The notes under the pieces were generated by a model. The model was not told the DNA's origin. It searched no databases and saw only the letters and a program-made list of their open reading frames with translations. A DNA stretch of 64,000 bases from positions 434,001-498,000 of the forward strand of contig NZ_VIQO01000002.1 of assembly GCF_007483665.1 (NCBI RefSeq). The letters run 5' to 3'. Shown here piece by piece: positions 35,621-47,954 of the stretch. The stretch is from Catellatospora sichuanensis (GTDB lineage: Bacteria; Actinomycetota; Actinomycetes; Mycobacteriales; Micromonosporaceae). The stretch's first letter is position 1. Each line of letters opens with the position of its first letter. A program made the translations under genes and the position numbers.

Positions 35621-37231
35621 TCAGACCAGCGCGACCAGTACGTCCCGCTGCTCGTCGACAAGCTGTCGGGGCAGCAGCTGGTGGTCGACGAGCTGGTCGA
35701 CGGTAAGCAGCGGACCCGCCGCGGTGCGGTGCTCGACGATGCGCCGGGCCTGCTCCGGGCTGATCCCCGGCACCCGGGCCAGCACCTCGGCGGGCACGCC
35801 GTTGACGTCGACCAGACCGCCGTCGTCGTAGGCGGGCGCCAGGTCGGGGCGGCCGATGTGCAGGCGCCGGGCGATGTCGGGATGCTGGGTCATCAGCCGG
35901 CGCGCCTGCTCCCGGCGCACCCGCAGCTCGATGGCCTGCACCGCGGTGGGCGAGGGCCGGTGGCGCGGCTTGTCCAGACCCAGGAACACGCCCTGCGCGA
36001 TGCCGCCGACCCACATCACCAGCACCGCCAGCATCGAGATGTCGTCGCTGGCGGTGACCTGCTCGGAGTCGGTGTCGACGGTGGTCCACGCGACCACGGC
36101 CAGGGCCAGGTAGACGGCGGCGCACAGGCCGATCCGCCAGCTGCGCCGGTACGCGGCGAAGAATCCCATCACCGCGAAACTGGCGAAGCCGCAGGACAGC
36201 AGGGGCACCGCACCACCGATCGCGGCGAGCACGATGCGCAGCGTGCCGGCCGTGTCCACCGGCCGGGCCGGGGGCTGTGGGTAGGGCGCCCAGACCGGCA
36301 TGCTGTACGGCGTCCAAGCGCCGGGTGGCGCGTACACGGCGCCCGGGTGCCCCGTCGGTGGGAGCGGTAGCGGGTAGGGCGGCGGCGCGAAGCCGCCCGG
36401 CGGTCCGGCGTGTATGGCGGGCGCCGGCGCCCCGGCGTGCGCGAACGCGGCGGGGCGCAGCAGTGCCGGGTCGCCCTGCAGGATGGCCCGGTGCAGCTGC
36501 TGCAGCCGCTCGCCGGGCTCGACGCCGAACTCGTCGGCCAGCAGCGCGCGGGCGTCGCGGTACGCGGCCAGTGCCTCTGCCTGCCGGCCACACCGGTAGA
36601 GCGCCAGGATCAGCAGGTGGCGCAGCCCTTCCCGGAGCGGGAACTCGGCCACCAGCCCCACCAGCCGGGTCGCCGCGTCGACGTGGCGGCCCAGCTCAAG
36701 CTCCAGCTCGACCATCGTCTCCAGCGCCGCGGCGCGGCTTTCCAGCAGCCGCTCGCGGGCCGCGTCGAAGGCCGGGCCGGGCAGGCCGCCCAGCGGTTCG
36801 GCCCGCCACAGCGACGTCGCCTCCCGCAGCACCGCGACCGCCTCCAGCAGTCGCCGCTCGCCGCGCAGCGCCTGCGCGCGGGACACCTGCCGGGCGAAGA
36901 CGTCCGTGTCGAGGCTGCCCGCAGGGATCGTGAGCAGGTAGCCGGCCGGGGTGAGCGTGATCAGGCCGCCCGGGTTGCGGGGCGAGTGCGCGGGGTCCAG
37001 CGCCCGGCGCAGGCCGGCGACGTACTTCTGCACGACGTTCGGGCCGTTCTCCGGCGGGTCGTCCTGCCACACCGCGTCGATGATGGCGGCGGGGGCGACC
37101 GGCCGGTTGGCGTGCAGCACCAGCATCGCCAGCACCGCCCGCTGCTTGCCGGGCCCCAGGTCGAGCTCCGTGCTGCCGTGCCACGCCCGCAGCGGGCCCA
37201 GCAGTTCGAAGCGCGGCGGCCGGTCGGTCAC
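35621..37231 (-). CDS. SARP/BTAD-type regulator fused to a membrane segment and helix-hairpin-helix domain
   Basis: 536 residues. The N-terminal OmpR-type winged helix (FELLGPLRAW...KQRAVLAMLVLHANRPVAPAAIIDAVW, about 8-95) and bacterial transcriptional activation domain (about 100-245, ending VEPGERLQQLHRAILQGD) are those of SARP activators. A Pro/Gly/Ala-rich linker (about 250-310) leads to three or four hydrophobic segments (about 320-430). The C-terminal 60 residues (VDVNGVPAEVLARVPGISPEQARRIVEHR) form a ComEA-like helix-hairpin-helix. GTG 37231 follows GGAGGGG. A membrane-held SARP with HhH is unusual. The target genes are unknown. Confidence 0.8.
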   Translation of the reverse strand: MTDRPPRFELLGPLRAWHGSTELDLGPGKQRAVLAMLVLHANRPVAPAAIIDAVWQDDPPENGPNVVQKYVAGLRRALDPAHSPRNPGGLITLTPAGYLLTIPAGSLDTDVFARQVSRAQALRGERRLLEAVAVLREATSLWRAEPLGGLPGPAFDAARERLLESRAAALETMVELELELGRHVDAATRLVGLVAEFPLREGLRHLLILALYRCGRQAEALAAYRDARALLADEFGVEPGERLQQLHRAILQGDPALLRPAAFAHAGAPAPAIHAGPPGGFAPPPYPLPLPPTGHPGAVYAPPGAWTPYSMPVWAPYPQPPARPVDTAGTLRIVLAAIGGAVPLLSCGFASFAVMGFFAAYRRSWRIGLCAAVYLALAVVAWTTVDTDSEQVTASDDISMLAVLVMWVGGIAQGVFLGLDKPRHRPSPTAVQAIELRVRREQARRLMTQHPDIARRLHIGRPDLAPAYDDGGLVDVNGVPAEVLARVPGISPEQARRIVEHRTAAGPLLTVDQLVDHQLLPRQLVDEQRDVLVALV

Positions 37232-37570
37232 GGTCCCCTCCAGTCGGCTAACGCGGGCGACCGCAGGCAGGCGTACCTGCCCGCATGCTGCTGACCTGGA
37301 CCGACGTGATCACGGCAGGCGGAGCGCAGCAGTCGGCAGCATAGCGGCAGCGCGGCGGCGGCTGGGGTGACCACCATGGTGATCGTGAGCGGTGCGGCCC
37401 GGCCCGGCGTCAGGGGGTACGGGGGCGGCCGGCTCGGCGTGCTGACGTCGTGGCGGCCGTCTCCCCGGCGACCGTGGTCCGGGCGCCCGCGAACGACTCC
37501 GTACGGCCGGGCTCCGGGCCTGGAGGTTTGTGACTTCGTGCCCGATTCTGCCGGATCGCTTCCCTGGGGG

Positions 37571-37600
37571 TGACGATTCGCCGTCCGATGCGCCTACGAT
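37571..37600 (+). promoter_or_regulatory. Possible secA promoter
   Basis: TGACGA (37571-37576), 18 bases, TACGAT (37595-37600), 36 bases before the secA start. The rest of the 404-base stretch 37232-37635 shows a small GGCAGG/CCTGCC hairpin (37266-37281) and nothing else that I can support. Confidence 0.3.
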
Positions 37601-37635
37601 GGGTCGGCAGACTGTCTAGGGAGCGTTGAACACCC

Positions 37636-40479
<2,844 letters not shown>

Positions 40480-40485
40480 CCCTGA

Positions 40486-40540
40486 CGACGATCTTGCGCG
40501 GCTGACCCCCCGCGAAGGGGCCATTCGGGCAAGATCGTCG
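40486..40540. repeat. Palindrome CGACGATCTTGC after secA
   Basis: Arms CGACGATCTTGC (40486-40497) and complement (40529-40540), with an inner CCCC/GGGG hairpin. Its GATCTTGC core resembles the ATCTTGTGC palindromes at 12.1 and 13.2 kb. It comes just before the terminator. Confidence 0.6.
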
Positions 40541-40547
40541 AGGTACA

Positions 40548-40584
40548 GCGAAGAAGGACCGGCCGTCGGCCGGTCCTTCTTCGC
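40548..40584. terminator. Bidirectional terminator after secA
   Basis: Perfect 17-bp arms GCGAAGAAGGACCGGCC and complement around a GTC loop, suitable for secA and for the convergent Rv3235-like gene. Confidence 0.85.
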
Positions 40585-40640
40585 TGTGGAGCCCGGGACG
40601 GACGACGCGGTGTCAGGGGTGCAGCCGCCCGCCCCGGGAG

Positions 40641-41147
40641 TCAGAGCAGCACCAGCAGAGCGGTGCAGCGCCAGCCCGTGGTGTCGCGCTCCAGGCGGTA
40701 CGCCACCGACCAGGTGGTGCGTCCGTCGCTGAGCACGGCGGCGACCTCGGCGACGCCGGGGCGAGGTTCGCAGGTTCTGAGCTGGCGGCGGCGCACCGGG
40801 CAGCGTGGCGTTCCCGACGGCACGGCGCGGCGCAGCGCGGCCAGCCGACGCAGTCCGCGGGCCAGCTCCTCGAGCACGTCGTTGGCCTCGGTGACGCGCA
40901 GCAGCGGGCGCAGCTGGCCGGGGGAGCGGAAGCCGTTGAACAGCTCCAGGCACAGGTTCAGGAAGCGCAGGGCCGCGGTGTGGCACTCGGGCGAGGCCCC
41001 GGCGACGGCCTCCGGCGGGATGATCTCGCATGGCTCGGGCCGCACCGGCCGGTAGGTGGTGGGGCGCAGCTCGTCGTCGAACGGCGGATCGAGCGGGGGT
41101 GCGCGATGGATGCGGACGGATCCGGCCGGAACGGCGAGCGCCGTCAT
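40641..41147 (-). CDS. Rv3235 family protein
   Basis: 168-residue actinobacterial protein of unknown function that lies beside secA in many genomes. It has an N-terminal proline-rich segment (PPLDPPFDDELRPTTYRP) and a C-terminal compact domain of about 110 residues (ALRFLNLCLELFNGFRSPGQLRPLL...WSVAYRLERDTTGWRCTALLVLL), similar to the SecA-wing-like Rv3235 fold. ATG 41147 is chosen as the start of the conserved MTALAVP; a start at 41159 would add four residues. A repeated TTTG motif 26 bases upstream is shared with the next regulator gene. Confidence 0.8.
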   Translation of the reverse strand: MTALAVPAGSVRIHRAPPLDPPFDDELRPTTYRPVRPEPCEIIPPEAVAGASPECHTAALRFLNLCLELFNGFRSPGQLRPLLRVTEANDVLEELARGLRRLAALRRAVPSGTPRCPVRRRQLRTCEPRPGVAEVAAVLSDGRTTWSVAYRLERDTTGWRCTALLVLL

Positions 41148-41160
41148 CGGGACCACCACC

Positions 41161-41196
41161 TTTGATCTTGAGTTTGCTTGAGTTTGCCTCCGTTTG
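41161..41196 (-). promoter_or_regulatory. Phased TTTG operator upstream of the Rv3235-like gene
   Basis: TTTG occurs at 41161, 41173, 41183 and 41193 on the plus strand, the last three exactly one helical turn apart. The block TTGCTTGAGTTTGCC (41174-41188) recurs with one change upstream of the BldC-like gene. BldC proteins bind AT-rich direct repeats about 9-10 bases apart, so this may be its site. This is inference. Confidence 0.5.
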
Positions 41197-41274
41197 ACAT
41201 TTGTAGCTGGCGAACGAGGGATCGGTCAATGCCAATCTTGCGATCTTGATGCGGTGGATGCCCGGGTCGGGGTG

Positions 41275-41508
41275 TCAGTCCTCGCCGCCGGACAGCGGGT
41301 TGTCCTTCACGTACTGCTGGGCCTCGTCGTAGAGCTGGGCGATGAAGTCCTCCAGCCGGGCCCGCTCCACCCGCCACTGACCCCGGCCGCCCAGCCGGAT
41401 GGCGGGCAGCTCGCCTCGCCGGACCAGCGCGTAGATCTGCGCGGTGGAGGTGCTGAGCTCCTCGGCGACCTGCTCCAGGGTGAGGAAGCGGGACAGCGGC
41501 TGGGTCAT
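41275..41508 (-). CDS. BldC-like helix-turn-helix DNA-binding protein
   Basis: 77-residue MerR/excisionase-type winged-helix protein: FLTLEQVAEELSTSTAQIYALVRRGELPAIRLGGRGQWRVERARLEDFIAQLYDEAQQY. The order HTH helix pair, RRGELPAIRLGGRG wing and WRV follows BldC and related small actinobacterial regulators. ATG 41508 is 37 bases below a copy of the TTGCTTCAGTTTGCC motif, so it may regulate itself and the neighbour. Whether it is BldC itself or a paralogue cannot be decided here. Confidence 0.82.
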   Translation of the reverse strand: MTQPLSRFLTLEQVAEELSTSTAQIYALVRRGELPAIRLGGRGQWRVERARLEDFIAQLYDEAQQYVKDNPLSGGED

Positions 41509-41545
41509 GGCGGCGGATCTCCTGAAGAGGGGCTGATTCGTGCGG

Positions 41546-41560
41546 TTGCTTCAGTTTGCC
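41546..41560 (-). promoter_or_regulatory. Second copy of the shared operator, upstream of the BldC-like gene
   Basis: TTGCTTCAGTTTGCC differs by one base from TTGCTTGAGTTTGCC at 41174-41188. Both lie 25-40 bases before start codons of minus-strand genes. Confidence 0.5.
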
Positions 41561-41638
41561 ATCGGATGGTGTGGCGCGGGGAGTCCGGTGTCGCCGTGCG
41601 AGACTGTGCGCAGTGGAACGGGGACGGAGGGGTCCGAC

Positions 41639-42142
41639 GTGGCGAACGATCTCGTGAGGGTGTACCTGCCGGCGACGGTGCGGCTGGTCGCGGCGTTGCG
41701 CGAGGCCGGTGAGCTGCCCGGGGTGGCCGCGCACACGGTGACCCCGGCCCTGCGCGAGTGGTACGCCGAGGGCGACGAGGAGGAGCTGGAGTACGTCGCG
41801 TTCATGCGGGCCGCCCAGGACGCGCTGCGCCTGCTGCGCGACGACCCGTCCGCCCCCCGGCGACGTGTGGTGATCTCCGCCGACGTGCCCGCGAGCCAGG
41901 TGACCGTCGAGAACCGCGACCTGGGCACCAGCACGGTCCGGCTGAACGGCGCGGTGCGCCGCGCTGCGATCGCCGCGTTCCATGTGGACGAGGCCGAGGC
42001 GGAGCCGGTGGTGGCCGAGGCCGCCGAGGTCGTCGAGCGGGCCGCCGGCGGCGACCCGGACGCGCAGTTCACCGTCGACTCGGCCGAGGATCTGGACCTG
42101 CTGTGGTACGCCCCGGAGGAGCTCGACGAGCTCCTCCGGTGA
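41639..42142 (+). CDS. DUF6912-type hypothetical protein
   Basis: 167-residue soluble protein found near secA in actinobacteria. It begins [26 protein letters not shown] and has an acidic C terminus ([18 protein letters not shown]). No catalytic motif is visible. GTG 41639 with CGGAGGGG upstream gives the conserved start; an upstream ATG at 41540 overlaps the regulator promoter and adds unrelated sequence. The start lies 130 bases from the divergent BldC-like gene. Confidence 0.7.
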   Translation: MANDLVRVYLPATVRLVAALREAGELPGVAAHTVTPALREWYAEGDEEELEYVAFMRAAQDALRLLRDDPSAPRRRVVISADVPASQVTVENRDLGTSTVRLNGAVRRAAIAAFHVDEAEAEPVVAEAAEVVERAAGGDPDAQFTVDSAEDLDLLWYAPEELDELLR

Positions 42143-42149
42143 GCCGGAG

Positions 42150-43106
42150 TCAGTCCCGGACGGCCTTCGGCAGCGTCCGGCCGTACGCGATGGTCGTGGT
42201 GATCGCGCCGACGAACAGCACGACCAGGCCGGTGTTCAGGCGCGACGCCGCGATGAAGGACAGGATCTCGGTGTCCGCGGAGATCTCGCCCTCGGCCAGC
42301 GAGAGCAGCTGGGCGACGCCCAGCCGGGTGCAGAAGTGGGCGACGATCAGCAGCAGCCCGGCGGACGCGCCCGCGGCCAGGTAGACCGGCCACTTCGGGG
42401 TGTCCCCGCTGCGCGCCGCCGCACGCCGGATGCGCCAGTACGCGACGAGTCCGGCGAGCAGCCCCGCGATGATCGCGGTGGTGCCTGCCAGCAGCCCGTT
42501 CGCCGAGTAGCGTTCGGCCGCGGTGTCTCCGCTGCCGAACGCGTCCAGCAGCGGCGTGGAGAACAGCGCCACCACGTTGAGGAAGACCAGCACCAGCAGC
42601 GTGGCGGACAGGCCCGCGGCGAGGATGCGGGCCGGGCGGATCGCGCCCAGTGCCCCGCCGAGCGCCCCGGCCACCCCGACGGCGACCGCGACCACACCGA
42701 CGGCACGGGCCGACATGCCGTACGCCAGCAGGACGGCACCGCTGGCCAGCGTGCCGGTGAGCAGACCGGCGGCCGTTCCCACAACCCAGCGGCCGATGCC
42801 CCGCTCCGCCCACGGCTTGCGGCGGCCCAGCACGAGCGTGGACCACAGCCCCACCGCCGCCCCGGCGAGCAGGTTGGCCTGGATCACCTGCGGCAGCAGG
42901 ATGGCCGCCATCACCAGGCTCCAGTCGCCCGCCTCGCCGGTGAACGCGGTCCGGTAGAAGAGCAGGGTCACCAGGAGCCAGGCCAGGGCCGAGAAGGCCA
43001 GCCAGCCGGTCGTGGACGGCGTACGCGGCGCCTCCGGCGCGGCGGGCAGCTTCGTGCCGGCCTTGCGCTGAGGGTGGGCGGACGTGGCGATCGCGGGCTC
43101 GGTCAT
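42150..43106 (-). CDS. Multi-pass membrane protein of unknown function
   Basis: 318 residues. A Pro/Ala-rich N terminus of about 33 residues is followed by about eight hydrophobic segments, e.g. WLAFSALAWLLVTLLFY, WVVGTAAGLLTGTLASGAVLLAY, AVGVVAVAVGVAGALGGALGA, LSATLLVLVFLNVVALF and TGLVVLFVGAITTTIAYG. I recognise no family motif. It stands alone, convergent with the DUF6912 gene and divergent from pruA. Confidence 0.75.
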   Translation of the reverse strand: MTEPAIATSAHPQRKAGTKLPAAPEAPRTPSTTGWLAFSALAWLLVTLLFYRTAFTGEAGDWSLVMAAILLPQVIQANLLAGAAVGLWSTLVLGRRKPWAERGIGRWVVGTAAGLLTGTLASGAVLLAYGMSARAVGVVAVAVGVAGALGGALGAIRPARILAAGLSATLLVLVFLNVVALFSTPLLDAFGSGDTAAERYSANGLLAGTTAIIAGLLAGLVAYWRIRRAAARSGDTPKWPVYLAAGASAGLLLIVAHFCTRLGVAQLLSLAEGEISADTEILSFIAASRLNTGLVVLFVGAITTTIAYGRTLPKAVRD

Positions 43107-43429
43107 CGTGGTCTCCTGTTGGGCGACAGTGGGCCTGCCGACGGCGTGGTGCTCGCCGCGGCGGCCCCGTGTCGGAAGGGCCTGGACGGCTGGCGCGGGG
43201 CCACCGGTGGAACCGGTCCGGCCGCCCGGCCCGCCGATCGCGCGGCAGGCCTGGACGAGCGGGGCTCCATGGTCCGGCGACCTAGCCTAGCCAGGCCGGA
43301 GGGGTGGGTAGGCTGGAGCGGTAGGGCGAGCCCGGTGACCTGGCCCGGATCGCGGCCGACCCGATGGTCGCCGAGCCGGTCATGGTCGAACGGATCACAT
43401 GTCTGCCGCCGGGCCGGGCTGTGGCGGTA

Positions 43430-43451
43430 CTTTGCGTGCAAGTATGCAAAG
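43430..43451 (+). promoter_or_regulatory. Inverted repeat upstream of pruA
   Basis: CTTTGC (43430-43435) and GCAAAG (43446-43451) flank GTGCAAGTAT, 35 bases before the pruA ATG. It is a candidate operator for a proline-responsive activator. The remainder of the 380-base stretch 43107-43486 holds no gene that I can support. Confidence 0.45.
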
Positions 43452-43486
43452 AACGTTGACGAACCTTCCGACCGGAGGAGCCATCG

Positions 43487-45133
<1,647 letters not shown>

Positions 45134-45143
45134 CACGCTGATC

Positions 45144-45180
45144 AAGAAGGGACCGTATCGAGGGATACGGTCCCTTCTTT
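45144..45180 (+). terminator. Terminator after pruA
   Basis: Perfect 16-bp arms AAGAAGGGACCGTATC and complement around GAGG, ending in TTCTTT. Confidence 0.85.
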
Positions 45181-45207
45181 CGTATATGTCTGGGTTACCG
45201 TGACTGC

Positions 45208-45987
45208 GTGCAGAGCTTCGGGGAGCAGGGCGGACGCCTCACCTACGGCACCTACCTGCGGGTGCCCGAGCTGCTGGCCCAGCAGGTGCCGCAGTCCGCC
45301 CCGGCCGCCCACGACGAGCTGCTGTTCATCACCATCCACCAGGCGTACGAGCTGTGGTTCCAGCTGCTGCTGCACGAGCTGGCCGACGCCCGGGACCGGA
45401 TGCTGGCGGGGGAGAGCTACCTGCCCCGGGTGCGCCTGGAGCGCTGCCACGCGGTCGAGATGCTGCTGGTCGGCCAGGTCGACGTCATCGACACGATGAC
45501 CCCGCAGGACTTCCTCGCCTTCCGCACTTTGCTCGCGCCCGCGTCCGGGTTCCAGTCCGCCCAGTTCCGCGAGATCGAGTTCATCTCCGGCCTCAAGGAC
45601 CCCGGATTCCTGGAGCGGCTGCGCGGGCTGGCGCCGGCCGAGGAGGAGCGGCTGCGCCGCCGGCTGGCCGAACCGACCCTCTGGGACGGCTACCTGGCGC
45701 TGCTGGCCGCGCACGGCTTCGCCGTCGGCTCCGACGAGGAGGTGCTGGCGGCGCTGGTGTCCATCGCGCGCGACCGGGAGCGCCACGGTGCGCTGTGGGA
45801 CCTGGCCGAGGCGCTGATCGCCCACGACCAGGCGTGGTCGCTGTGGCGCGCGCGGCACGTGCTGATGGCCGAACGCCAGATCGGCGCGAAACCCGGCACC
45901 GGCGGCTCCGCGGGCAGCCCCTACCTCCGCTCCCGCCTGGACACCCGCTTCTACCCCGCCCTCTGGGCCCTTCGCGCCGCCCTCTGA
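45208..45987 (+). CDS. kynA: Tryptophan 2,3-dioxygenase
   Basis: 259-residue haem enzyme opening the indole ring of L-tryptophan to N-formylkynurenine. Motifs are LTYGTYLRVPELL at the start, the substrate/haem region ELLFITIHQAYELWFQLLLHEL, SGFQSAQFREIEFISG, the proximal histidine in WSLWRARHVLMAERQIG, and the GTGGSAGSPYL loop. GTG 45208 gives the normal N terminus. No formamidase, kynureninase or other pathway gene is nearby, so it may feed a distant pathway. Confidence 0.95.
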   Translation: MQSFGEQGGRLTYGTYLRVPELLAQQVPQSAPAAHDELLFITIHQAYELWFQLLLHELADARDRMLAGESYLPRVRLERCHAVEMLLVGQVDVIDTMTPQDFLAFRTLLAPASGFQSAQFREIEFISGLKDPGFLERLRGLAPAEEERLRRRLAEPTLWDGYLALLAAHGFAVGSDEEVLAALVSIARDRERHGALWDLAEALIAHDQAWSLWRARHVLMAERQIGAKPGTGGSAGSPYLRSRLDTRFYPALWALRAAL

Positions 45988-46042
45988 CCGCCGCGCCCGC
46001 TCCGCTCCCGCCGCGCCGGTCGCGTGTCCGATGTCGGCGCAT

Positions 46043-46103
46043 GATCGCCATTTCGTGCCGATAGCTCGGGTCGGACTCAGCCTTCTGACACGAAATCGTG
46101 ATC
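46043..46103. repeat. Imperfect inverted repeat in the kynA-padR gap
   Basis: GATCGCCATTTCGTG (46043-46057) faces CACGAAATCGTGATC (46089-46103), with two mismatches. It could terminate kynA transcription and resembles other intergenic palindromes with GATC ends. Confidence 0.45.
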
Positions 46104-46279
46104 TTCACGGGGGAGGTTGTGGACTGAGCTGTGGATATGTCGGGTTTGGGGTGATCGGAGGGTGAGGGGGTGCGGGGTGGGGAGGGGGGTGAATGGGGCG
46201 ACACGCCGAGGGGAGAGATATCGGGCGGTTTGTGTTATCCCGTCAGGCGGGACGTCTAGGGCAGGAAACGGACATATTC

Positions 46280-46295
46280 CTGTCTGATCAGACAG
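46280..46295. promoter_or_regulatory. Perfect 16-bp palindrome upstream of padR
   Basis: CTGTCTGATCAGACAG lies 87 bases before the PadR start. It is a probable dimer-binding operator for the regulator. The remaining gap (45988-46382) has no gene. Confidence 0.55.
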
Positions 46296-46382
46296 TCGGA
46301 AAGGGACTGTCCGGCGGGGAATGTGCACTGTGGATGGGCCGATATCCTGGACAGAAGGCTGTGAAAGTGGCAGCGTTGAGTC

Positions 46383-46898
46383 ATGGCAGAGGTAGGAATC
46401 AACGCTACTGCGGCGGCCGTGCTCGGCCTGCTGCACGACGGCCCCATGACCGGTGGCCAACTGATGGCGGCGGCCGAACGTCGGCTCAGCCCGTACTGGT
46501 CCATGACCCGGTCTCAGGTCTACCGTGAACTGCCGGTCCTCGCCGAGCTCGGCTACGTCAAGCTCGGCAAGCCCGGCCCGCGGGCAAGCCAGCCCTACGC
46601 GATCACCGCGTCGGGCAAGCGCGCCTTCGCCCGCTGGCTGAACGAGGAGCCCGGCCGCGAGCTGGTGCGCAACCCGTATGCACTGCGTGTCGCGTTCGGA
46701 TCCACGCACGCGACCAACCAGTTCGACTCGCTGCTCAACAGCGCCAACTCACATCACACCGAGGCGCTCGCGGAAGCCCGTGAGCAGGCCAAGGAGGCCA
46801 AGAAGGAAGGCGACGACTTCACCGCCGCAGGGCTGGAGTTCGCCGTCGCCTACCACAAGGCCGCATTGAACTGGCTGAAGACCGCCATCGCCAAGTAG
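46383..46898 (+). CDS. PadR family transcriptional regulator
   Basis: 171 residues. The N-terminal winged helix (NATAAAVLGLLHDGPMTGGQLMAAAERRLSPYWSMTRSQVYRELPVLAELGYVKLGK, about 7-65) has the PadR pattern. The C-terminal half is a helical dimerisation part with a Lys/Glu-rich coil (AEAREQAKEAKKEGDD). ATG 46383 has only a weak ribosome site. It stands alone, and its ligand is unknown. Confidence 0.88.
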   Translation: MAEVGINATAAAVLGLLHDGPMTGGQLMAAAERRLSPYWSMTRSQVYRELPVLAELGYVKLGKPGPRASQPYAITASGKRAFARWLNEEPGRELVRNPYALRVAFGSTHATNQFDSLLNSANSHHTEALAEAREQAKEAKKEGDDFTAAGLEFAVAYHKAALNWLKTAIAK

Positions 46899-46902
46899 CG
46901 CC

Positions 46903-47907
46903 TCAACGCTGGGCGAGGTGCGGTCGTGCCTCCTCCAGCGCGGAACGCAACGCGGCCGCGGCGGCAGGCGCCGCGCCGAGCGCGTCCAGTGCGAAAAGGC
47001 CCGCTCCCACCACCGGTGGCTGTGCCAGCACAGTCAACCGGGCCTTCGACGAGTGGGCCTTCACCCCCGCGTCCACGGCGTCCTGCAGCAACGGATGCCG
47101 GGCGCGCAGCACACCACCGCCCAGGACAACGGCATACGGTTCCTCCCTCAGCCCGAGCCGGTCCGCGGCAACCGTCACCAATGACGTGATCTCGGTCGCC
47201 TGACGCGCCACCACGCGCCGGGCGACCTCGTCACCCTGCCCGGCGGCGGCGAACAGCACCTCGCTCAGCCCGATCATCCGGTCCTCGCCGAGGCTGCCCA
47301 GGTGCAAGCCGGTGATCACATCGTTGACGGAGGCCTGCCCGAAGTGGGCCGCCACCGCCCCGGCCAGCGCCGTGGCCGGCCCACGACCGTCCTCGGCCCG
47401 CGCCGCATGCCACATTGCCAGCGAGGCCAGGTGCAGCCCGCCGCCCCAGTCGCCGGAGATCGGACCCAGCGCCGGGAACCGGGCCGTGCGCCCGTCGGCG
47501 CTGCGGCCCACGCAGTTGATCCCGGCCCCGCACACCACCGCGATCGCGTCCGGGCTGTCGGTGCCCGCCCGCAGCAACGCGAACGTGTCGTTGTCCAGCC
47601 GGTACGACTCCGCCCAGCCGGTCAGGGCGACCGCCTTCGCCGCCGCCTCGACCTCCTCGGACAGGTCGAGACCGGACAGGTAGACCTCGGCGCGGGTGAT
47701 GGGCACGGACGGGGGCATCTCGGCCGCCCGCAGCGCCGCGCCGACCAGCCGGTCCAACAGCGCCACCGCCGTGTCCAGGCCGATGACCTGCGGGCACGAG
47801 CCCGGCCCGCGGACGTAGCCGTGCACGTGCCCGTCCGAGTCGGCGAGCACCACGTCGGTTTTGGAGTTCCCGCCGTCGACGGCGATGAACAGCTCTGCCG
47901 GGCTCAT
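46903..47907 (-). CDS. N-acetylglucosamine kinase-type BadF/BadG/BcrA/BcrD ATPase family protein
   Basis: 334-residue ASKHA-fold kinase. The phosphate-1 loop is IAVDGGNSKTDVVLAD at the N terminus; the second loop VVCGAGINCVG near residue 135 and GPISGDWGGGLHLA near 155 are typical of N-acetylglucosamine kinases. ATG 47907 overlaps the stop of a 16-codon mini-ORF that separates it from the GH4 glucosidase. The operon suggests phosphorylation of a sugar released from an imported glycoside. Exact sugar unknown. Confidence 0.87.
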   Translation of the reverse strand: MSPAELFIAVDGGNSKTDVVLADSDGHVHGYVRGPGSCPQVIGLDTAVALLDRLVGAALRAAEMPPSVPITRAEVYLSGLDLSEEVEAAAKAVALTGWAESYRLDNDTFALLRAGTDSPDAIAVVCGAGINCVGRSADGRTARFPALGPISGDWGGGLHLASLAMWHAARAEDGRGPATALAGAVAAHFGQASVNDVITGLHLGSLGEDRMIGLSEVLFAAAGQGDEVARRVVARQATEITSLVTVAADRLGLREEPYAVVLGGGVLRARHPLLQDAVDAGVKAHSSKARLTVLAQPPVVGAGLFALDALGAAPAAAAALRSALEEARPHLAQR

Positions 47908-47954
47908 GCCTTCGCCTCACTGCGCTGGTCGGCGCGGCCGGTCCGGGTGCTCAT
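47904..47954 (-). CDS. Coupled mini-ORF between the GH4 and kinase genes
   Basis: A 16-codon frame (MSTRTGRADQRSEAKA) has its ATG overlapping the glucosidase stop and its TGA overlapping the kinase ATG. Its end, DQRSEAKA, matches DERSEEKA of the 68-bp repeats, and the DNA (GACCAGCGCAGTGAGGCGAAGGC) is clearly related. It supplies GAGGCGAAGG as ribosome site for the kinase. Confidence 0.45.
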   Translation of the reverse strand: MSTRTGRADQRSEAKA

